NCBI GenBank assembly: GCA_013416795.1 | Contig: RQSC01000014.1 | Location: 225,597 to 289,596 of the forward strand | DNA length: 64,000 nt | Direction: 5' to 3' | From: Prasinococcaceae sp. CCMP 1430 | Lineage: Eukaryota > Prasinodermophyta > Palmophyllophyceae > Prasinococcales > Prasinococcaceae | Shown: positions 38,698 to 49,700 of the stretch, piece by piece | How positions within the stretch are numbered: the first letter of the stretch is position 1 | Layout of the letters: every line of letters starts with the position of its first letter | The notes under the pieces: model-generated | Database searches by the model: none | Told to the model about the DNA's origin: nothing | What the model saw: only the letters and a program-made list of their open reading frames with translations | Translations under genes and position numbers: made by a program

Positions 38698-39555
38698 ATG
38701 GCGGCGCAGGCGCGGGGCGCGGCGCGCCAGGCGGCGATGAGGGGTTCGCTGGTGGGGATAGCAGCGATGGCGGCGATGGCGACGCTGGCGCTCATGGTTG
38801 GCTTCGCGCGGCCCGCCGCGGCCGTGTCCCTCGTGCTCTCAGAGGACGCGCCCGAGTGCCTCCGCCACACGAACGAGTACGATGGCGGACGTGTGCTGAT
38901 CACGTGGGTGAGCGCCGCGCGCCTCGACCCAGCGATCGCGACCGGCCAAAAGGAGCGCCAGGACACGACCTCGTCGCTCAAACGCATTTCGGAGAAGCTC
39001 CGCGATGATGTTCCCGACGCGCCTGAGGACACCCGCGTCGGGCTGTGGCGCGTGCTGTCAGACACGAAGCGCACGAAGGTCGCGGGGTTCAGTGGTCCCG
39101 ATGGTCGTGAGGATATCGAGTCGATGCTGAAGGGCAAGTACGAGCTGTGCTTCGAGACGTCAGGCGTAGAGCACGACATCTATGATCACATGGTCACCGT
39201 TGACGTGGTGTGGAGCAACCCATACCAGCAGCCCGTGCAGGGCCCAGACGACGAGAGCCATGTGGATGAGGGCAAGCGCGCAATGCAGATGGAGGACGCG
39301 AAGCACCTCAAGCGCGCGCTAGAGGATGTCAGCGACGAGATCCTTCGCCTCCGTGCAGACGCGAAGTACCTGCTTGCCAGGCAAAAGCGGCAGCTGAAGA
39401 CGATCGAGTCCAACGGGCGGCGCGCGGTGTGGTCAAATGTGTGGGAGACGCTCGTGCTCATCGCGGCAGCGTTCGGGCAGGCCTTCTTCATCCGCTTCAT
39501 GTTCAACCGCGCCAACGGTGGCTCCTTTGCCATGGGAAAGGGGTTGAGCGTGTGA
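38698..39555 (+). CDS. p24 / TMED (emp24-GOLD) cargo receptor
   Basis: Type I membrane protein of COPI/COPII vesicles cycling between ER and Golgi; 285 residues, one exon. A signal peptide (VGIAAMAAMATLALMVGFAR..AAA) is followed by the GOLD domain: VSLVLSEDAPECLRHTNEYD with its cysteine, GLWRVLSDTKRTKVAGFSGP and KGKYELCFETSG with the second cysteine of the disulfide. A coiled coil follows (DAKHLKRALEDVSDEILRLR, ADAKYLLARQKRQLKTIESN), then one membrane helix (VWETLVLIAAAFGQAFFIRF). The short tail FNRANGGSFAMGKGLSV lacks a clear C-terminal KKxx. The ATG at 38737 (MRGSLVG) would put the signal peptide at the very start and may be the real initiator. Confidence 0.9.
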   Translation: MAAQARGAARQAAMRGSLVGIAAMAAMATLALMVGFARPAAAVSLVLSEDAPECLRHTNEYDGGRVLITWVSAARLDPAIATGQKERQDTTSSLKRISEKLRDDVPDAPEDTRVGLWRVLSDTKRTKVAGFSGPDGREDIESMLKGKYELCFETSGVEHDIYDHMVTVDVVWSNPYQQPVQGPDDESHVDEGKRAMQMEDAKHLKRALEDVSDEILRLRADAKYLLARQKRQLKTIESNGRRAVWSNVWETLVLIAAAFGQAFFIRFMFNRANGGSFAMGKGLSV

Positions 39556-39984
39556 GCTGTGCATGAAAGCGAAGCTCCTGCGCGTGCCCACGCGCCGCTA
39601 GTGCGTTGTAATCGCATTTGCAATCGCACACGTCAGAGTCCGCGAGCGAGCGTGCGCACAGATGGACCAAAGCCACGCCCAGGTCTGCGCCGTCCGCGTC
39701 GCAGCGAGGCCACATCGCGCGACGCACCGGCGTCGCCCGTGACCGCGCCCTCTAGCCACCGTAGGTGGCGGCAGGGTGTTTCGTCAACACTGGGGATACG
39801 CGCCATCACTTGGCTTTGAGCGGCCCAAACTCCGGAGGCCCGCAGCCCGGACTGTCTGCAGAGAGCAGGAGTAGGGTAGTGGTGGCCACTCCGTGCGCAC
39901 TGCGCGCGCGCGCGCGCTGCGGCACCAGAGGCTATTATGGTCCGACCTTAGGAGGCGCATCGCGCGCGGTCTCGTGCCGCCGCC
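39556..39984. other. Intergenic region between TMED and ERCC8
   Basis: 429 bases between tandem + genes. No gene, repeat or motif recognised apart from a CG alternation at 39900-39922. Confidence 0.4.
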
Positions 39985-41832
39985 ATGCACACGCGCGCTC
40001 TGCGGCGACGTGAGTGCGGCGGCGTGCGCGGCACGCCTGGCCTTCGCGCATGCGACTTTGCGCGCGCATGCAGTGAGGCGCTAGAGCTCTCGAAGCGCGT
40101 GGATGTGCGCTCAGCGCACGCCCCGTCCGACGAGCGCGGCCGCGGTAGGCGCGCGCGCAGGCGTTCGCCAGTGAGTGCGCTCGCGATCGACCAAGCGCAG
40201 CAGCGGCTCCTGCTCGCTGGCGCAGCCGACGGATGCGTGAGTGCATACAACGTCACGTGCGCGAGTGAGGCTGACCGAGACGAGATCGACACGTTCGGCT
40301 TCGAGAACACTATCGGCAGCGATGGCAGTGGCGACGCGCGCTCCACCACGCACAGGCCACTTTTCGTGCTGCCCAGCGCACACGGCCGGTCTGTATGTGG
40401 CGCCACCTGGTACCCTATGGATAGCGGGCTGTTCGTCACTGGGTCAGCCGACTGCACGGTGGGTGTGTGGGACGCGAGTGTGCCGTCGGCGGGCGCGGTG
40501 GCGCGACTCGACTTTTCCGCGGAAGTGCGCTGTGTGGCGATGTCTCCCGTGGCCACCACGCATGCGCTGGTGGCGGTCGCCACTGATGAGGCCGGTAGCA
40601 GCGCAGCGCTGCGCCTCGCCGACCTCTCCTCGGGCAGCTTCGCGCACGCTTTCGCGGGCCACACGGGTGGCGTGCGCTGCGCAGCGTGGCTGCCTCGCAG
40701 CGAGCACGAGCTGGCGTCGGGTGGAGCCGACGGTGGCATACGGGTGTGGGATGTGCGCCGGCCCGGTGCCCTCGCGCTGCTCGACATGCACAACGACGCC
40801 GACGCAGCACTCGCGGGCGAAATGGGCGCCGTTGGTGGGGTGGCATTCGCTGGGCGCACCCAGGCGTGGCGCGCGCGTGCCGACCGTGCAGAGGGCGGCG
40901 AGCGTGGCGAAACGGGGTGGGCAGCAGCAGGCGCCGCCGCTGCGCCCAAGGCGCAGCTCGCGCGTGCGCACGCCCGCGCAGTCACAGCACTCTGCGCGTC
41001 GCCTGACGGGTTGTGGCTGCTCAGGTGCGCACTCGCGCGCATGCGCGCATGCGTCCTTGTAGGAGGGCGCGGGTGCGCGCGCTTGTGTGAGCATCCACGC
41101 TAACGCGCTACCTCGCGCGTGCAGCACTGGAGGCGATGCCTCCCTCCGGCTGTGGGACCTGTGGAGCGGCCGCCACGCCCACGTCCACTATGAGGGCGCG
41201 GAGGCGCATTCCTCGGCCAGCGGCTCGCTGGCGCTCTCCGCTGACGGCCGCACCGTGTATGGCTGTGGTGGGGGCTCCATCAAGTGTTGGGACGTGTTCC
41301 GCGGGCGGGCGCCCAAGGTGCGCTGTGCGAGTACTCGACGGGCGCGCGCGCGGGAGGGCTGGCGTGCCGCACTAGCCTGTGCCCACCTGCACACCCGACC
41401 CCGCGCGTGCTTCATAGTGCCTGACGCCTCCCGCGCGCGCACTCCTTATCATGCGTGTGTGCGCGTCTCCCGGGCGAAGGCGCGGCTCTGTGCGCATATA
41501 GACGGCGCGAGCGTGCTCGCTGCGCATCCCAGCATGCCAGGGCTCTACAGCGGCGGCAGTGACGGCGAGATTTGTGCATTCGAGCCAGAGCTGGAGCCGA
41601 TGCACCAGGGTGGTGCAGACGGTGCGTGCGCGCAACCGTCGCACGGCGTGCTCTCTGTATGCCCCCTTCAATGCACATTGGTTCCGAGTGCGCGCGTGTG
41701 TGCTGACCTTGTAGCTTTGCGCTGCCTCCGCGCTCTCCCTGCGCAATCGCAGGCTCAGACTGGGGCTTCGATGCCGCACTCGGCGGCGGCGAGGAGCAGC
41801 GCGATCAATGGTCGGACGAAGACCTGTACTAG
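39985..41832 (+). CDS. ERCC8: DNA excision repair protein ERCC8 (CSA), WD40 substrate receptor
   Basis: CSA is the WD40 adaptor of the CUL4-DDB1 ubiquitin ligase that handles stalled RNA polymerase II in transcription-coupled repair. Exons 39985-41024, 41125-41317, 41480-41621 and 41753-41832 (phases 2, 0, 1) give 484 residues. Diagnostic pieces are ALELSKRVDVRSAH at the start, PVSALAIDQAQQRLLLAGAA, VCGATWYPMDSGLFVTGSAD, VGVWDASV, VRCVAMSPVATTHALVAVAT, AALRLADLSSGSFAHAFAGH, LASGGADGGIRVWDVRRPGA, TGGDASLRLWDLWSG, SIKCWDVFRGRAPK, GLYSGGSDGEICAFEPE, and the acidic tail DQWSDEDLY corresponding to the human AWSSSDEEG end. Blade order and tail match CSA rather than other WD40 proteins. Confidence 0.9.
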
Positions 41833-41994
41833 CTAGCTCTAGAGGTCTGTAGTACTAGGGTAGGCTACCACTAGGGGTACAGTGTACTCTCCAGCAAAAA
41901 ATGGAAGAATATTACAGTACGAAGGCGAGCCGCGGTACTCAGAGGATGTTGTGGAGCACACCGCGCGCGCGCTCAGCACAGGCGCCGCCGCCCC
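41833..41994. terminator. Convergent 3' region with CTAG/GTAC-rich AT island
   Basis: 162 bases between ERCC8 and the mitoribosomal gene, with CTAGCTCTAGAGGTCTGTAG, TACTAGGGTAGG and ATATTACAGTACG. A role in 3' end formation or transcriptional insulation is inferred only from position and recurrence. Confidence 0.35.
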
Positions 41995-42565
41995 TTACTT
42001 GCCACCGCCAGTTGCCGCGCGCGCCGCCGCGCGCTTGATGCGCTGGCGCATGACGCTGGGGGGCGTGAAGAGCTGATCGAAGATGTGCTCGGCCTCCTTG
42101 CCCCTCTTCGGCTCCCTCGCGGCCTTGCGCGCAGCGCGGTATTCGGCGACGAGCTTGGGCATCGCGCGCATCTTGTCCTCGACGGTCTTGCGGTGCTCTG
42201 CACCCTCGACGTCCGCGCGGGAGCCCTTCAGCCAGCGGTCGTACGGATGCGCCTTGGGAGCACTGGTGTCTACAAGCGGCCACGCGATGCCCCAAGCGTC
42301 GAACTCGCGACGCACCTGGCGCGCGACGCGCGGCCTGATGGGTGGCTTGCGCCACACGCCGCGCACCTTCGTAGGCTTGAGCAGCGCTTCCGCCCCCACG
42401 CCGCCCTCCCCGCGTGCCGCTGCGAGCAGCGCCGCTGCCGCGCGCGGGTGCCTGCTGCCCGCTGCAAGCGCATCGCTCGCGACCTCCCCCTCCGCCGTCG
42501 CGGCAGCCGCTGATGCGGCCGCGCAGCGCGCTCAGCGCCTCCTGCGCCGTGCGCAGCGACCGCAT
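41995..42565 (-). CDS. Probable mitochondrial ribosomal protein of the mL59/mL64 type
   Basis: The C-terminal ~140 residues form the likely conserved domain: VRGVWRKPPIRPRVARQVRR, EFDAWGIAWP, HPYDRWLKGSRADVEGAEHR, KTVEDKMRAMPKLVAEYRAA, RKAAREPKRG and EHIFDQLF, highly basic, as in mL59/mL64-like proteins of the large mitoribosomal subunit. The frame has no ATG upstream of it. A 64-base GTCGCG..GCAG intron (42483-42420) would connect it in frame to MRSLRTAQEALSALRGRISG (start 42565), giving 168 residues. This donor is weak, so the N-terminus is provisional. Identification rests on the W+KP / R+..MP..+.EYR pattern and is moderate. Confidence 0.55.
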
Positions 42566-43043
42566 CGCCCCGCCTGCTGCGTGCGCTGCGCACGCTGTGG
42601 CAGGCACCGGCGCGCGACAGCGTGCGCGTCAGTTAGGGCGCAAGAGAAACGCGCGATTCTGGTTGTTTTTTTGTTTTGTTTTTTGGTGTGTGTGTGTGTG
42701 TGCGTGAGCATGGGGCAGGGGGGGGGAGGGGGGGAGGGGTTGGGGGTGCTGCTGGGCGACGGCGAGGGAGCATGCAGCATGTGGGCGAAGAGACGGACAG
42801 CAGCAGTGGCATGCCCCACCCCTCCCCACTCGAAACCCACACACAGACGGGTGCTGAACAGCTGCACGGGCGCCGACGGCGAGCGTCTCAAAGGAATCTC
42901 GCGCGCAAGCAGACGGCCCCACGTCCTCCACGCGCGCGTGCAAGGTGTACGACGATGTGAATATTAACCAGTAGCCTTGCACTGTGGGCAGTCACTGGGG
43001 CGCGCGCCTGCTCTCTGTGCCGCGCCAGGCGGGCGCCAGCCCC
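42566..43043. promoter_or_regulatory. Upstream region of the mitoribosomal gene
   Basis: 478 bases without a gene. It has the T-rich 14-mer TTTTTGTTTTGTTT (42668-42681), a GT dinucleotide repeat (42685-42703), and G-rich stretches (GGGGGGGGAGGGGGGGAGGG, 42720-42740). The same 14-mer recurs at 51427-51440, also upstream of a minus-strand gene. Confidence 0.5.
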
Positions 43044-43994
43044 TCAGCCGTACTTGGTCCTGAGGACCTTGAACGAGTACGACGTGTTTTCGAGGGCGTC
43101 TCGGACCTCGTCCCAGCTCTGCTCATCCGCCGTCGCAGCCATCACCCACACATCACCCCTGCGCGCGATGGCGGTGAGCAGGACGTGCCTGCCCCTCGCC
43201 AAGAATTCGTAGCGATACGCCTCGCGTCCGCTCAGCTCGTCGCTAGAGGGCGGCGCCACCAGCCTTGCGTCCGGCGGCACGAAAAGAGAGACGGTGTCCT
43301 TGTCGTCCACGGCGCCCAGGTCCGACATTTTCTTCACCGTGAGCAGCGTGAGTTTCATGTCCTGCGCGGCCTTGACCGCAACGCTCACCGCAGCAGCACC
43401 CGAGCTGTTGTTGGGAGCGACGAAGCGCGCGGCGAACGGCGAGCTCGCGGTTCTTGCCTTGGCGGTGTCTGCGCTGCCTGCCTCCTTATATGCTCGCGCC
43501 TGGTCGCTGTCCCTGACGTCCTTCTTGCCGGTCATCTCGTCCGGCGAGAGCAGCTTGGGCCCATCGCGCAGCCGCTGCGCGTAGCGATCGCGCGCGACGC
43601 GGTCGGTCTCGGCGAGCGCGGCGATGATGCGCTTGTTGTCATCCTCCCATCCCTCGGGGATGGCGAATGCGATCTCCTTGGAGACGAAATTACGCACCTC
43701 GAGCTGCACGCGCACAGCCTCATCGGTCGGCGCCTGCACGACATTGGCAGCGCTTGCGCACGGTGCGCCGGTGCTGAGCACCGCGCCAGCCATAGCGGCG
43801 GCGGCGGCGCTCGAGAGCATGTCCCTTCGCCCGCCCGCACGCGCCACGCCCGCGTCCACCTCAGCCGCTCCTGCCTTCGCCGCCGTGCACTCAGAGCGCG
43901 ACTGCTGCCGCGGTCGCTGCCGCCGGCAGCGTCTGTGACGTGTCGGGAGCGTGCCCACGCCGCCCACTACCACCGATGCCACCATCTCGGCCAT
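43044..43994 (-). CDS. PsbP-domain thylakoid lumen protein
   Basis: 316 residues, single exon. The leader carries an Arg-rich stromal part and a twin-arginine lumen signal: GGRRDMLSSAAAAAMAGAVL, ending CASA|AN, so export is probably by the Tat pathway. The mature part has the PsbP-like fold: VEVRNFV-type strand (VQLEVRNFVSKEIAFAIPEG, WEDDN), AARFVAPNNSSGAAAVSVAV, LTLLTVKKMSDLGAVDDKDT, GREAYRYEFLARGRHVLLTA, IARRGDVWVMAATADEQSWD and EVRDALENTSYSFKVLRTKY. It resembles the PPL/PPD group rather than the oxygen-evolving PsbP itself, because the canonical PsbP N-terminus is absent. Likely photosystem or NDH assembly. The ATG at 43985 is an alternative start. Confidence 0.82.
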   Translation of the reverse strand: MAEMVASVVVGGVGTLPTRHRRCRRQRPRQQSRSECTAAKAGAAEVDAGVARAGGRRDMLSSAAAAAMAGAVLSTGAPCASAANVVQAPTDEAVRVQLEVRNFVSKEIAFAIPEGWEDDNKRIIAALAETDRVARDRYAQRLRDGPKLLSPDEMTGKKDVRDSDQARAYKEAGSADTAKARTASSPFAARFVAPNNSSGAAAVSVAVKAAQDMKLTLLTVKKMSDLGAVDDKDTVSLFVPPDARLVAPPSSDELSGREAYRYEFLARGRHVLLTAIARRGDVWVMAATADEQSWDEVRDALENTSYSFKVLRTKYG

Positions 43995-44289
43995 GTCGCC
44001 TGCCCTCGAGCTCGCCCTCCACTCCGCCTGTGCGACAAACCCACCCGCGCCCCGCACCAGCAGGCGCCGCGCCCGCACCCACGTGGGCACTCGCACGCCC
44101 CCGCGTCCTCCACCAGCTGCGGCGCCGCGCGAGCGCGCGCGCCCGCGCGCGCAGTGGCGCCCAACCCCCCCCACACACACACACCGCTCACCCGGATCGA
44201 TCGAGGCGAGGGCCCGATCGACGCCGAGGGAGGCTCCCCCGCCCCGTGCGGAGCGCCCCGCGCCCCCAGGCCCGCGGGTCCCGCCGCCG

Positions 44290-44470
44290 NNNNNNNNNNN
44301 NNNNNNNNNNNNNNNNNNNNNNNNNNNNNNNNNNNNNNNNNNNNNNNNNNNNNNNNNNNNNNNNNNNNNNNNNNNNNNNNNNNNNNNNNNNNNNNNNNNN
44401 NNNNNNNNNNNNNNNNNNNNNNNNNNNNNNNNNNNNNNNNNNNNNNNNNNNNNNNNNNNNNNNNNNNNNN
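44290..44470. other. Assembly gap (181 N)
   Basis: An unsequenced run of N bases. It removes the 5' end of the RMD5-like gene and probably the promoter it shares with the PsbP-like gene. Confidence 0.99.
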
Positions 44471-46044
44471 TGGAGCAGCTGCGCGAGACGGAGGCCGCGC
44501 TCGCGCGCGCGCGCGGCGCGCATGCGACGTGCGCGGCGGGCGTCGCAGCTGCGCTGCGCGAGGCCGCGGAAGCAGCTCAGGCAGCCGCGGAGGCGGCCGC
44601 GGAGGCGGCTGCGCAGGCAGATTCGGCTGGGGGCGGCGAGGCGGCGCAGGTTACGTCCGCCCAGCAAGCCGCGAAAGCAGCGGCAGTTGCGGCGGCAAAC
44701 GCTGCGAAGAAGGCGCAGAAGCAGTCGACGGCGGTGACAAAGGTGTGTGGCGTATGTGCCGCTCGCGCGAGCGGCCACGCGGCAGCGCACGGCTTCCAGT
44801 GCGCCGCTGACTCGTTGCCATGCGGCTTGCCCCACACACACACACACACCCCTGTGAATCTTTCACTGGACGGGACACAACGCAGGTGTATCAGTCTGCT
44901 CTTGCGAAGGCGTCAAAATTGTGTGACAAGGCAGCCCCCGCGCGTGTTGCCGAGCTCGCAGCTGGCGGCGGCGCGCCGCTTGACAGCGCGGCCCTCAACG
45001 CGCTCGTTGCACAACATCTGAGGCGCGACGGGAGGTGCGTGGCCGGGCGCGCCATGCTCGCGTGCCAGCTGCACCGCCGCCGCATGCTGCGAGGTTGCTG
45101 CGCGCTTGCGAGGAGACGACGCGCAGCTGACGCTCGGGTCACGCCGCGTGCGCGCCAGGGAAAAGCTCGCGGAGCAATTCGTGCAGGAGATTGGCATCGA
45201 CCCCGGTGCGTCTCTGCAAGGATCCTTCGATTCGGCGGCAGCTGGGCAGCTCGACGGGCTGCTTGCCACTCTGCGCGCGCGCGATGCACAGCCCGCGCTC
45301 GAGTGGGCGGAGGCGCCCCGCGAGGACGACGGCGGTGGGGAAGCCGGGCCCTCCAAAAAGCGCCAACGAGCATCGGAGCTCGAGGACCCGGGAGTGGCGC
45401 GGAGCACGCTCGCTGCCGCGCTGCACCGCTTGCATGTCGTGTCGCAGCTGCAGGGGGAGGCAGCGGCCAGCGACCCACAGAAGGCACGAGCGGACGCCCT
45501 GGCGTACTGCAAGAGCCGCATCGCGCCGCGTGCGGGAAGCGTGCCGCAGTACGCGGCAGCGCTGCGGACGCTCATGGGCGTCGCGCTCTGGGCTGGGCGG
45601 ATGCACAAGTCCCCGTACGTGCGAGTGCGCGACGAGCACTGGCGCGCCGCTGAGCACCAGCTCGCATCGCTGTTCTGCGCCGAGCGCGGCCTCAGCAAGG
45701 AGCTCCCTCTGCACACGGCCGTCGCCGCTGGCGCGGCAGCGCTGCCGCAGCTCCTCAAGCTCGGCGAGGTCCTTGAGGCGCGCGGTGAGCGCTGGGCAGC
45801 GCAGAACGAGTTGCCAGTCGAGATTGAGCTCCCCAGGCGCTTCCGCTATCGCTCGGTCTTCACCTGTCCGGTGAGCCGCGAGCAGTCTGGTCCGGGCAAT
45901 CCGCCGACGCTGCTGCCGTGCGGTCACGTGCTCTGCAAAGCGACTGTGCAGAGATTAGGCAGCAGGCGCAACAGCTCGCGCTTCAAGTGCCCGTACTGCC
46001 CAACCGACTGCACGAAGGACCAGTGCCTCGACCTCGTGCTGTGA
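44471..46044 (+). CDS. RMD5: GID/CTLH complex E3 subunit, RMD5-like (LisH/CTLH-RING), 5' end in gap
   Basis: Catalytic-type RING subunit of the GID/CTLH ubiquitin ligase. Visible exons are <44471-44742, 44886-45034 and 45069-46044. The first encodes an Ala-rich coiled coil (QLRETEAALARARGAHATCA). The second ends in the LisH segment (SAALNALVAQHLRRDG). The third has the CTLH/CRA region (REKLAEQFVQEIGIDPGASL, LAATLRAR-type helices, DALAYCKSRIAPRAGSVPQY, HQLASLFCAERG) and a C-terminal degenerate RING: FRYRSVFTCPVSREQSGPGN, PPTLLPCGHVLCKATVQRLG, RFKCPYCPTDCTKDQCLDLV. CPVS...NPP..LPCGHV...KCPYCP is the RMD5/RMND5 signature. The 34-base intron 45035-45068 is needed to join LisH to CTLH in frame. 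The N-terminus is missing because of the N gap. Confidence 0.87.
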
Positions 46045-46739
46045 TGGTAAAAGTCGCAATTGTGCGCGCTCGTGTCGGTGACATGCACCAGCGCTTCCCC
46101 TGTGCGCTGCGACGCCGCGCATGTTTCGCCGGTGTCACATGCGGCGCGGCTGCGTCGCAGCGCGCTGTTCGAGCACGTCTCACGCGCACCCCGCGCGCGC
46201 AGCGGACGATGACCCTCCTGAGCCCCCACGACGCGGGGCGTTCGAGCTCCGTGCCTTAAATGAAATGTAATTTCCGAGAATATTACGAATTGTGTATATC
46301 CGTGAATTATACTATTGATTACATCTACAATTACAATCGTGTTATGCCACATAATTCTGCATTTTTACCTCATCGCCCACACACTCGCGATGGGGGCGCG
46401 CGCGCACTCGCGCGCGCGTTGCCGCGCGCGCGGGGGGCGAGTGGGTTGGCGGAGGCGGTGCGCAATCGCCACACCGCACGCCTCGATAGCCGCCGAAGGA
46501 GTGGGGGGTGGGGTGGGGGGCGCCGAGGCGCCACGCACCCGAGCGCGCGCGCGCGCGTGCGCGCGCGCTGCGCGCGCGTGCGTTGCGGACGGTGCCCCGT
46601 GGGCGCCCGGCGCCGGCTGCCGTCGGTGCGCGGGCGCCGCCGGTGTCGCTTTCTATCGCGGTGGCGCTCGACGGGTGTGCCTCGCGGCTTCCCGTGCGGC
46701 CGGCGGGCCCGCTAACCGGGGCGGACACCGACGCGCCAG
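46045..46739. promoter_or_regulatory. Intergenic region with a sharp AT-rich island, upstream of the PP2C fusion
   Basis: 695 bases with no gene. Bases 46259-46372 are strikingly AT-rich (GAAATGTAATTTCCGAGAAT, ATTATACTATTGATTACATC, ACATAATTCTGCATTTTTAC), against GC-rich flanks with CG alternations (46395-46430, 46535-46580). It could be the 3' UTR of the RMD5 gene, an origin-like element, or organelle-derived DNA; this cannot be decided here. Confidence 0.5.
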
Positions 46740-49700
46740 ATGGGCTGCCTGCAGTCGAAGGAGGCGCGACCGGGGCTCGGCCACCAGCACACCGGCAAGG
46801 GCCTCTCGTTGAGCCTCGTGGGCAATGGACACAGCGCCGGACAGACCCACCCCGGCGCAGGAGTCTTCCGCGTGGACTCCCCAGCCGATTTGCTGAGTTC
46901 GCCCAGCGGCAGCTTCTCGGGGCCGCTGACCAAAAAGGAGATCGTCAGCCGCATCACGGGTTCGTCTGAGACGCAGCGCTATGAGGTTCCTTCCGAGGCG
47001 GGCAGCTATTCGTTGGAGTACGCCTACATCAGCCAGCGCGGGTACTACCCCGAGTCGCTGCACAAGAAGAATCAGGACACCTATTGCGTGCAGACCGCGT
47101 TCCGCTCGCCGGACTGCTGCCTGTTCGGCGTGTTCGACGGCCACGGCGAGAACGGGACGCCGTGCGCTGCGTTTGCACGCGATCGCATCACCGAGCTGCT
47201 CAAGGCGCACCGCTCGCTGACATCGGATCCCGAGGAGGCGTACCGCGACGCCTTTCTGGAGGCCAACAAGATGCTGCACCGCGCGTACGTCGATGATTCG
47301 ATGAGCGGCACGACAGCCATCACCGTGATGGTGCAGGGGCGCTTCATCTACGTCGCCAACGTGGGCGATTCGCGTGCGGTGGTCGCTGAGCGCACGTTGG
47401 GTGGTGCGAATGGCCATCCGAACGGCGGCGGTGCTGAGGCCAACGGCGCGGCCGGGCGCTCGCCGTCCTTCAGCCGCAGCTCGGGCTCCGCTACCTGCGG
47501 CAAGATCGCCAACGGCGCTGGCCGGCTGCGTGCGCTCGATCTGAGCCACGATCAGACGCCCTTCCGCCGCGACGAGTGCGAGCGCGTCAAGAAATGCGGC
47601 GCGCGTGTGCTGACGCTCGATCAGCTTGAGGGGCTCAAGGACCCCACGGTCGAGTGCTGGGGCGAAGTGGAGGACGAGGATGACGGCGACCCGCCGCGGC
47701 TGTGGGCCACCGACGGTCTGTACCCGGGCACTGCCTTCACGCGGTCAATCGGCGACATGGTCGCTGAGAAGATCGGCGTAATCGCGGAGCCCGAGGTGCT
47801 GGTGCGCGAGCTTACTCCCGCCAATCCGTTCATCATCATCGCTTCGGACGGCGTGTGGGAGTTTTTGCCCTCGCAAATGGTAGTCGATATGGTGGCGAAG
47901 TACGATGATCCGCAGGAGGCAGCGAGGGCGGTCGTCCAGGAGTCGTACCGCCTGTGGCTGCAATACGAGACGCGCACAGACGACATCACCTGCATCGTCA
48001 TCGCGCTCAAGGGTCTAGACATGGAGGTCGGGGCCGAGGCCATGCCGAGTCCGCAGGTGCTACGCGCGCGTTCCAGGAGTCGCAAGTCCATCTTCGACGC
48101 AGACGAGGGCTTCAACTCTGACAGCGGCTCGCCCAAGGCCGTCGAGCAGCGTCGCGTGCGCCGTAGTCTGAGCCGCGCCAAGCGCAAAGCCATCGAGGCG
48201 ATCATGTCATCGGCGGGTGCCGACGATGGTGAGCCCTTCGTGCCGCCCAAGCTGCCGCCCAAGACGCAGCTTGAGCGTGTTCAGATCGACGAGGCCGTGC
48301 GTTCCAATTTCCTCTTCGCACACCTCACGGAAGAGCAGCGGAATCGCATCTTCGACTTGATGGAGAAGCGCACCGTGAGCCCTGGCGAGCTCATCATCCG
48401 GCAGGGCGAGCATGGGGAGCATTTCTACATCGCGGGAAGCGGCCGGTACGACGTGCTGCTGCACCCGGAGTCTTTGGACTCTCCCTCTAAAGGAAGCGGC
48501 GGGGGCAACAACGATTTGGGCGATACGGTTCATACGTACTTTGCTAATGACGACATGAAGCCATGCTTCGGCGAGCTGGCGCTCATGTACAACAAGCCGC
48601 GCGCGGCAAGCGTGGTGGCGCGCGAGCGTGGCGAGTTGTGGGCGCTGGACAGGCGCGCGTTCCGCACGGTGCTCATGAAGGCGTCGTCGAATCGCGAGCT
48701 GCTGAAGACGCTGCGCAATGTCGAGGTGCTGAAGGCGCTCACGGCGGGCGAGCTGCAGCGGCTGGCCGACGTGATGGCCGAGGAGTCCTACGCCGCCGGC
48801 GAGCACATCATCCGCCAGGGCGAGATCGGCGAGCGCTTCTTCATTATTAAGGAGGGCAAGGTGGTGTGCACGGTGCGCGAGGACCCCGCCGATGAGCAAG
48901 AGGAGCCGCGCGTGGTGCTGCGACTCGCGGCGACCGACTTGGACCCATACTTCGGTGAGCGCGCGCTGCTCAACGACGCGCCTCGCGCAGCCAACGTGGT
49001 CGCCTCTGGCGCGGTTAAGCTGCTGCACATCGGGCGTGGCACCTTCGAGGACGTGCTGGGGCCGCTGCAGCACATCATTGACTCGAACCGCCAACGGCGC
49101 GAGACACAGGCGCGGCGAGCGTCCGAGAGCCGCCGCGCGCTCAAGCGGCCGTCGGTGACGGGCGTCGCCAGCGTGCGCCGTGACCAGGTGAAGTGGCTGA
49201 GTCACTGCTACACCACCCGCACCACCTCGGTGGGCCTCGTTCGCGTGCCGCGCAAGAAGGACCCAATGACGCTCATCATGTCCTCAAAGAGTGCCGTGAG
49301 CGCGCTCGGCGCGCAGGAGGCACTCGTGCGCGAGGTCTCGCTCTACCGCGAGCTCAGCTCGAGCCTGGCGAGCCGCTTCGTGCCGCCCTCGGTTTCGAAC
49401 TTCTCCGACAGCCAATACTTATGCTCGTTGATCAATTGCTCGGCTGCGTGCACGCTCGACGATCTTCTCTTCGAGCCCGTCGCCGAGCACACCGCCCGCT
49501 ACTACATCGCCTCGGTGCTATGCCTACTCGAGTTCCTGCACCGCGAGGGCGTGGTGTTCCGCGGGGTGTGCGCCGACACGCTGCTGGTGGACACCGGCGG
49601 ACACTTGCAGGCGCTCGACTTTCGCTTCGCAAAGCGCCCCGGGGACGCCGCTGAGGGGCGCACGTTCACGCTATGCGGCGCGCCCGACTACTTGGCGCCG

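Noticed and set aside
44188-44847. Minus-strand frame running through the N gap
   Set aside because: Its middle is unknown sequence; flanking residues are antisense of the RMD5-like coiled coil.
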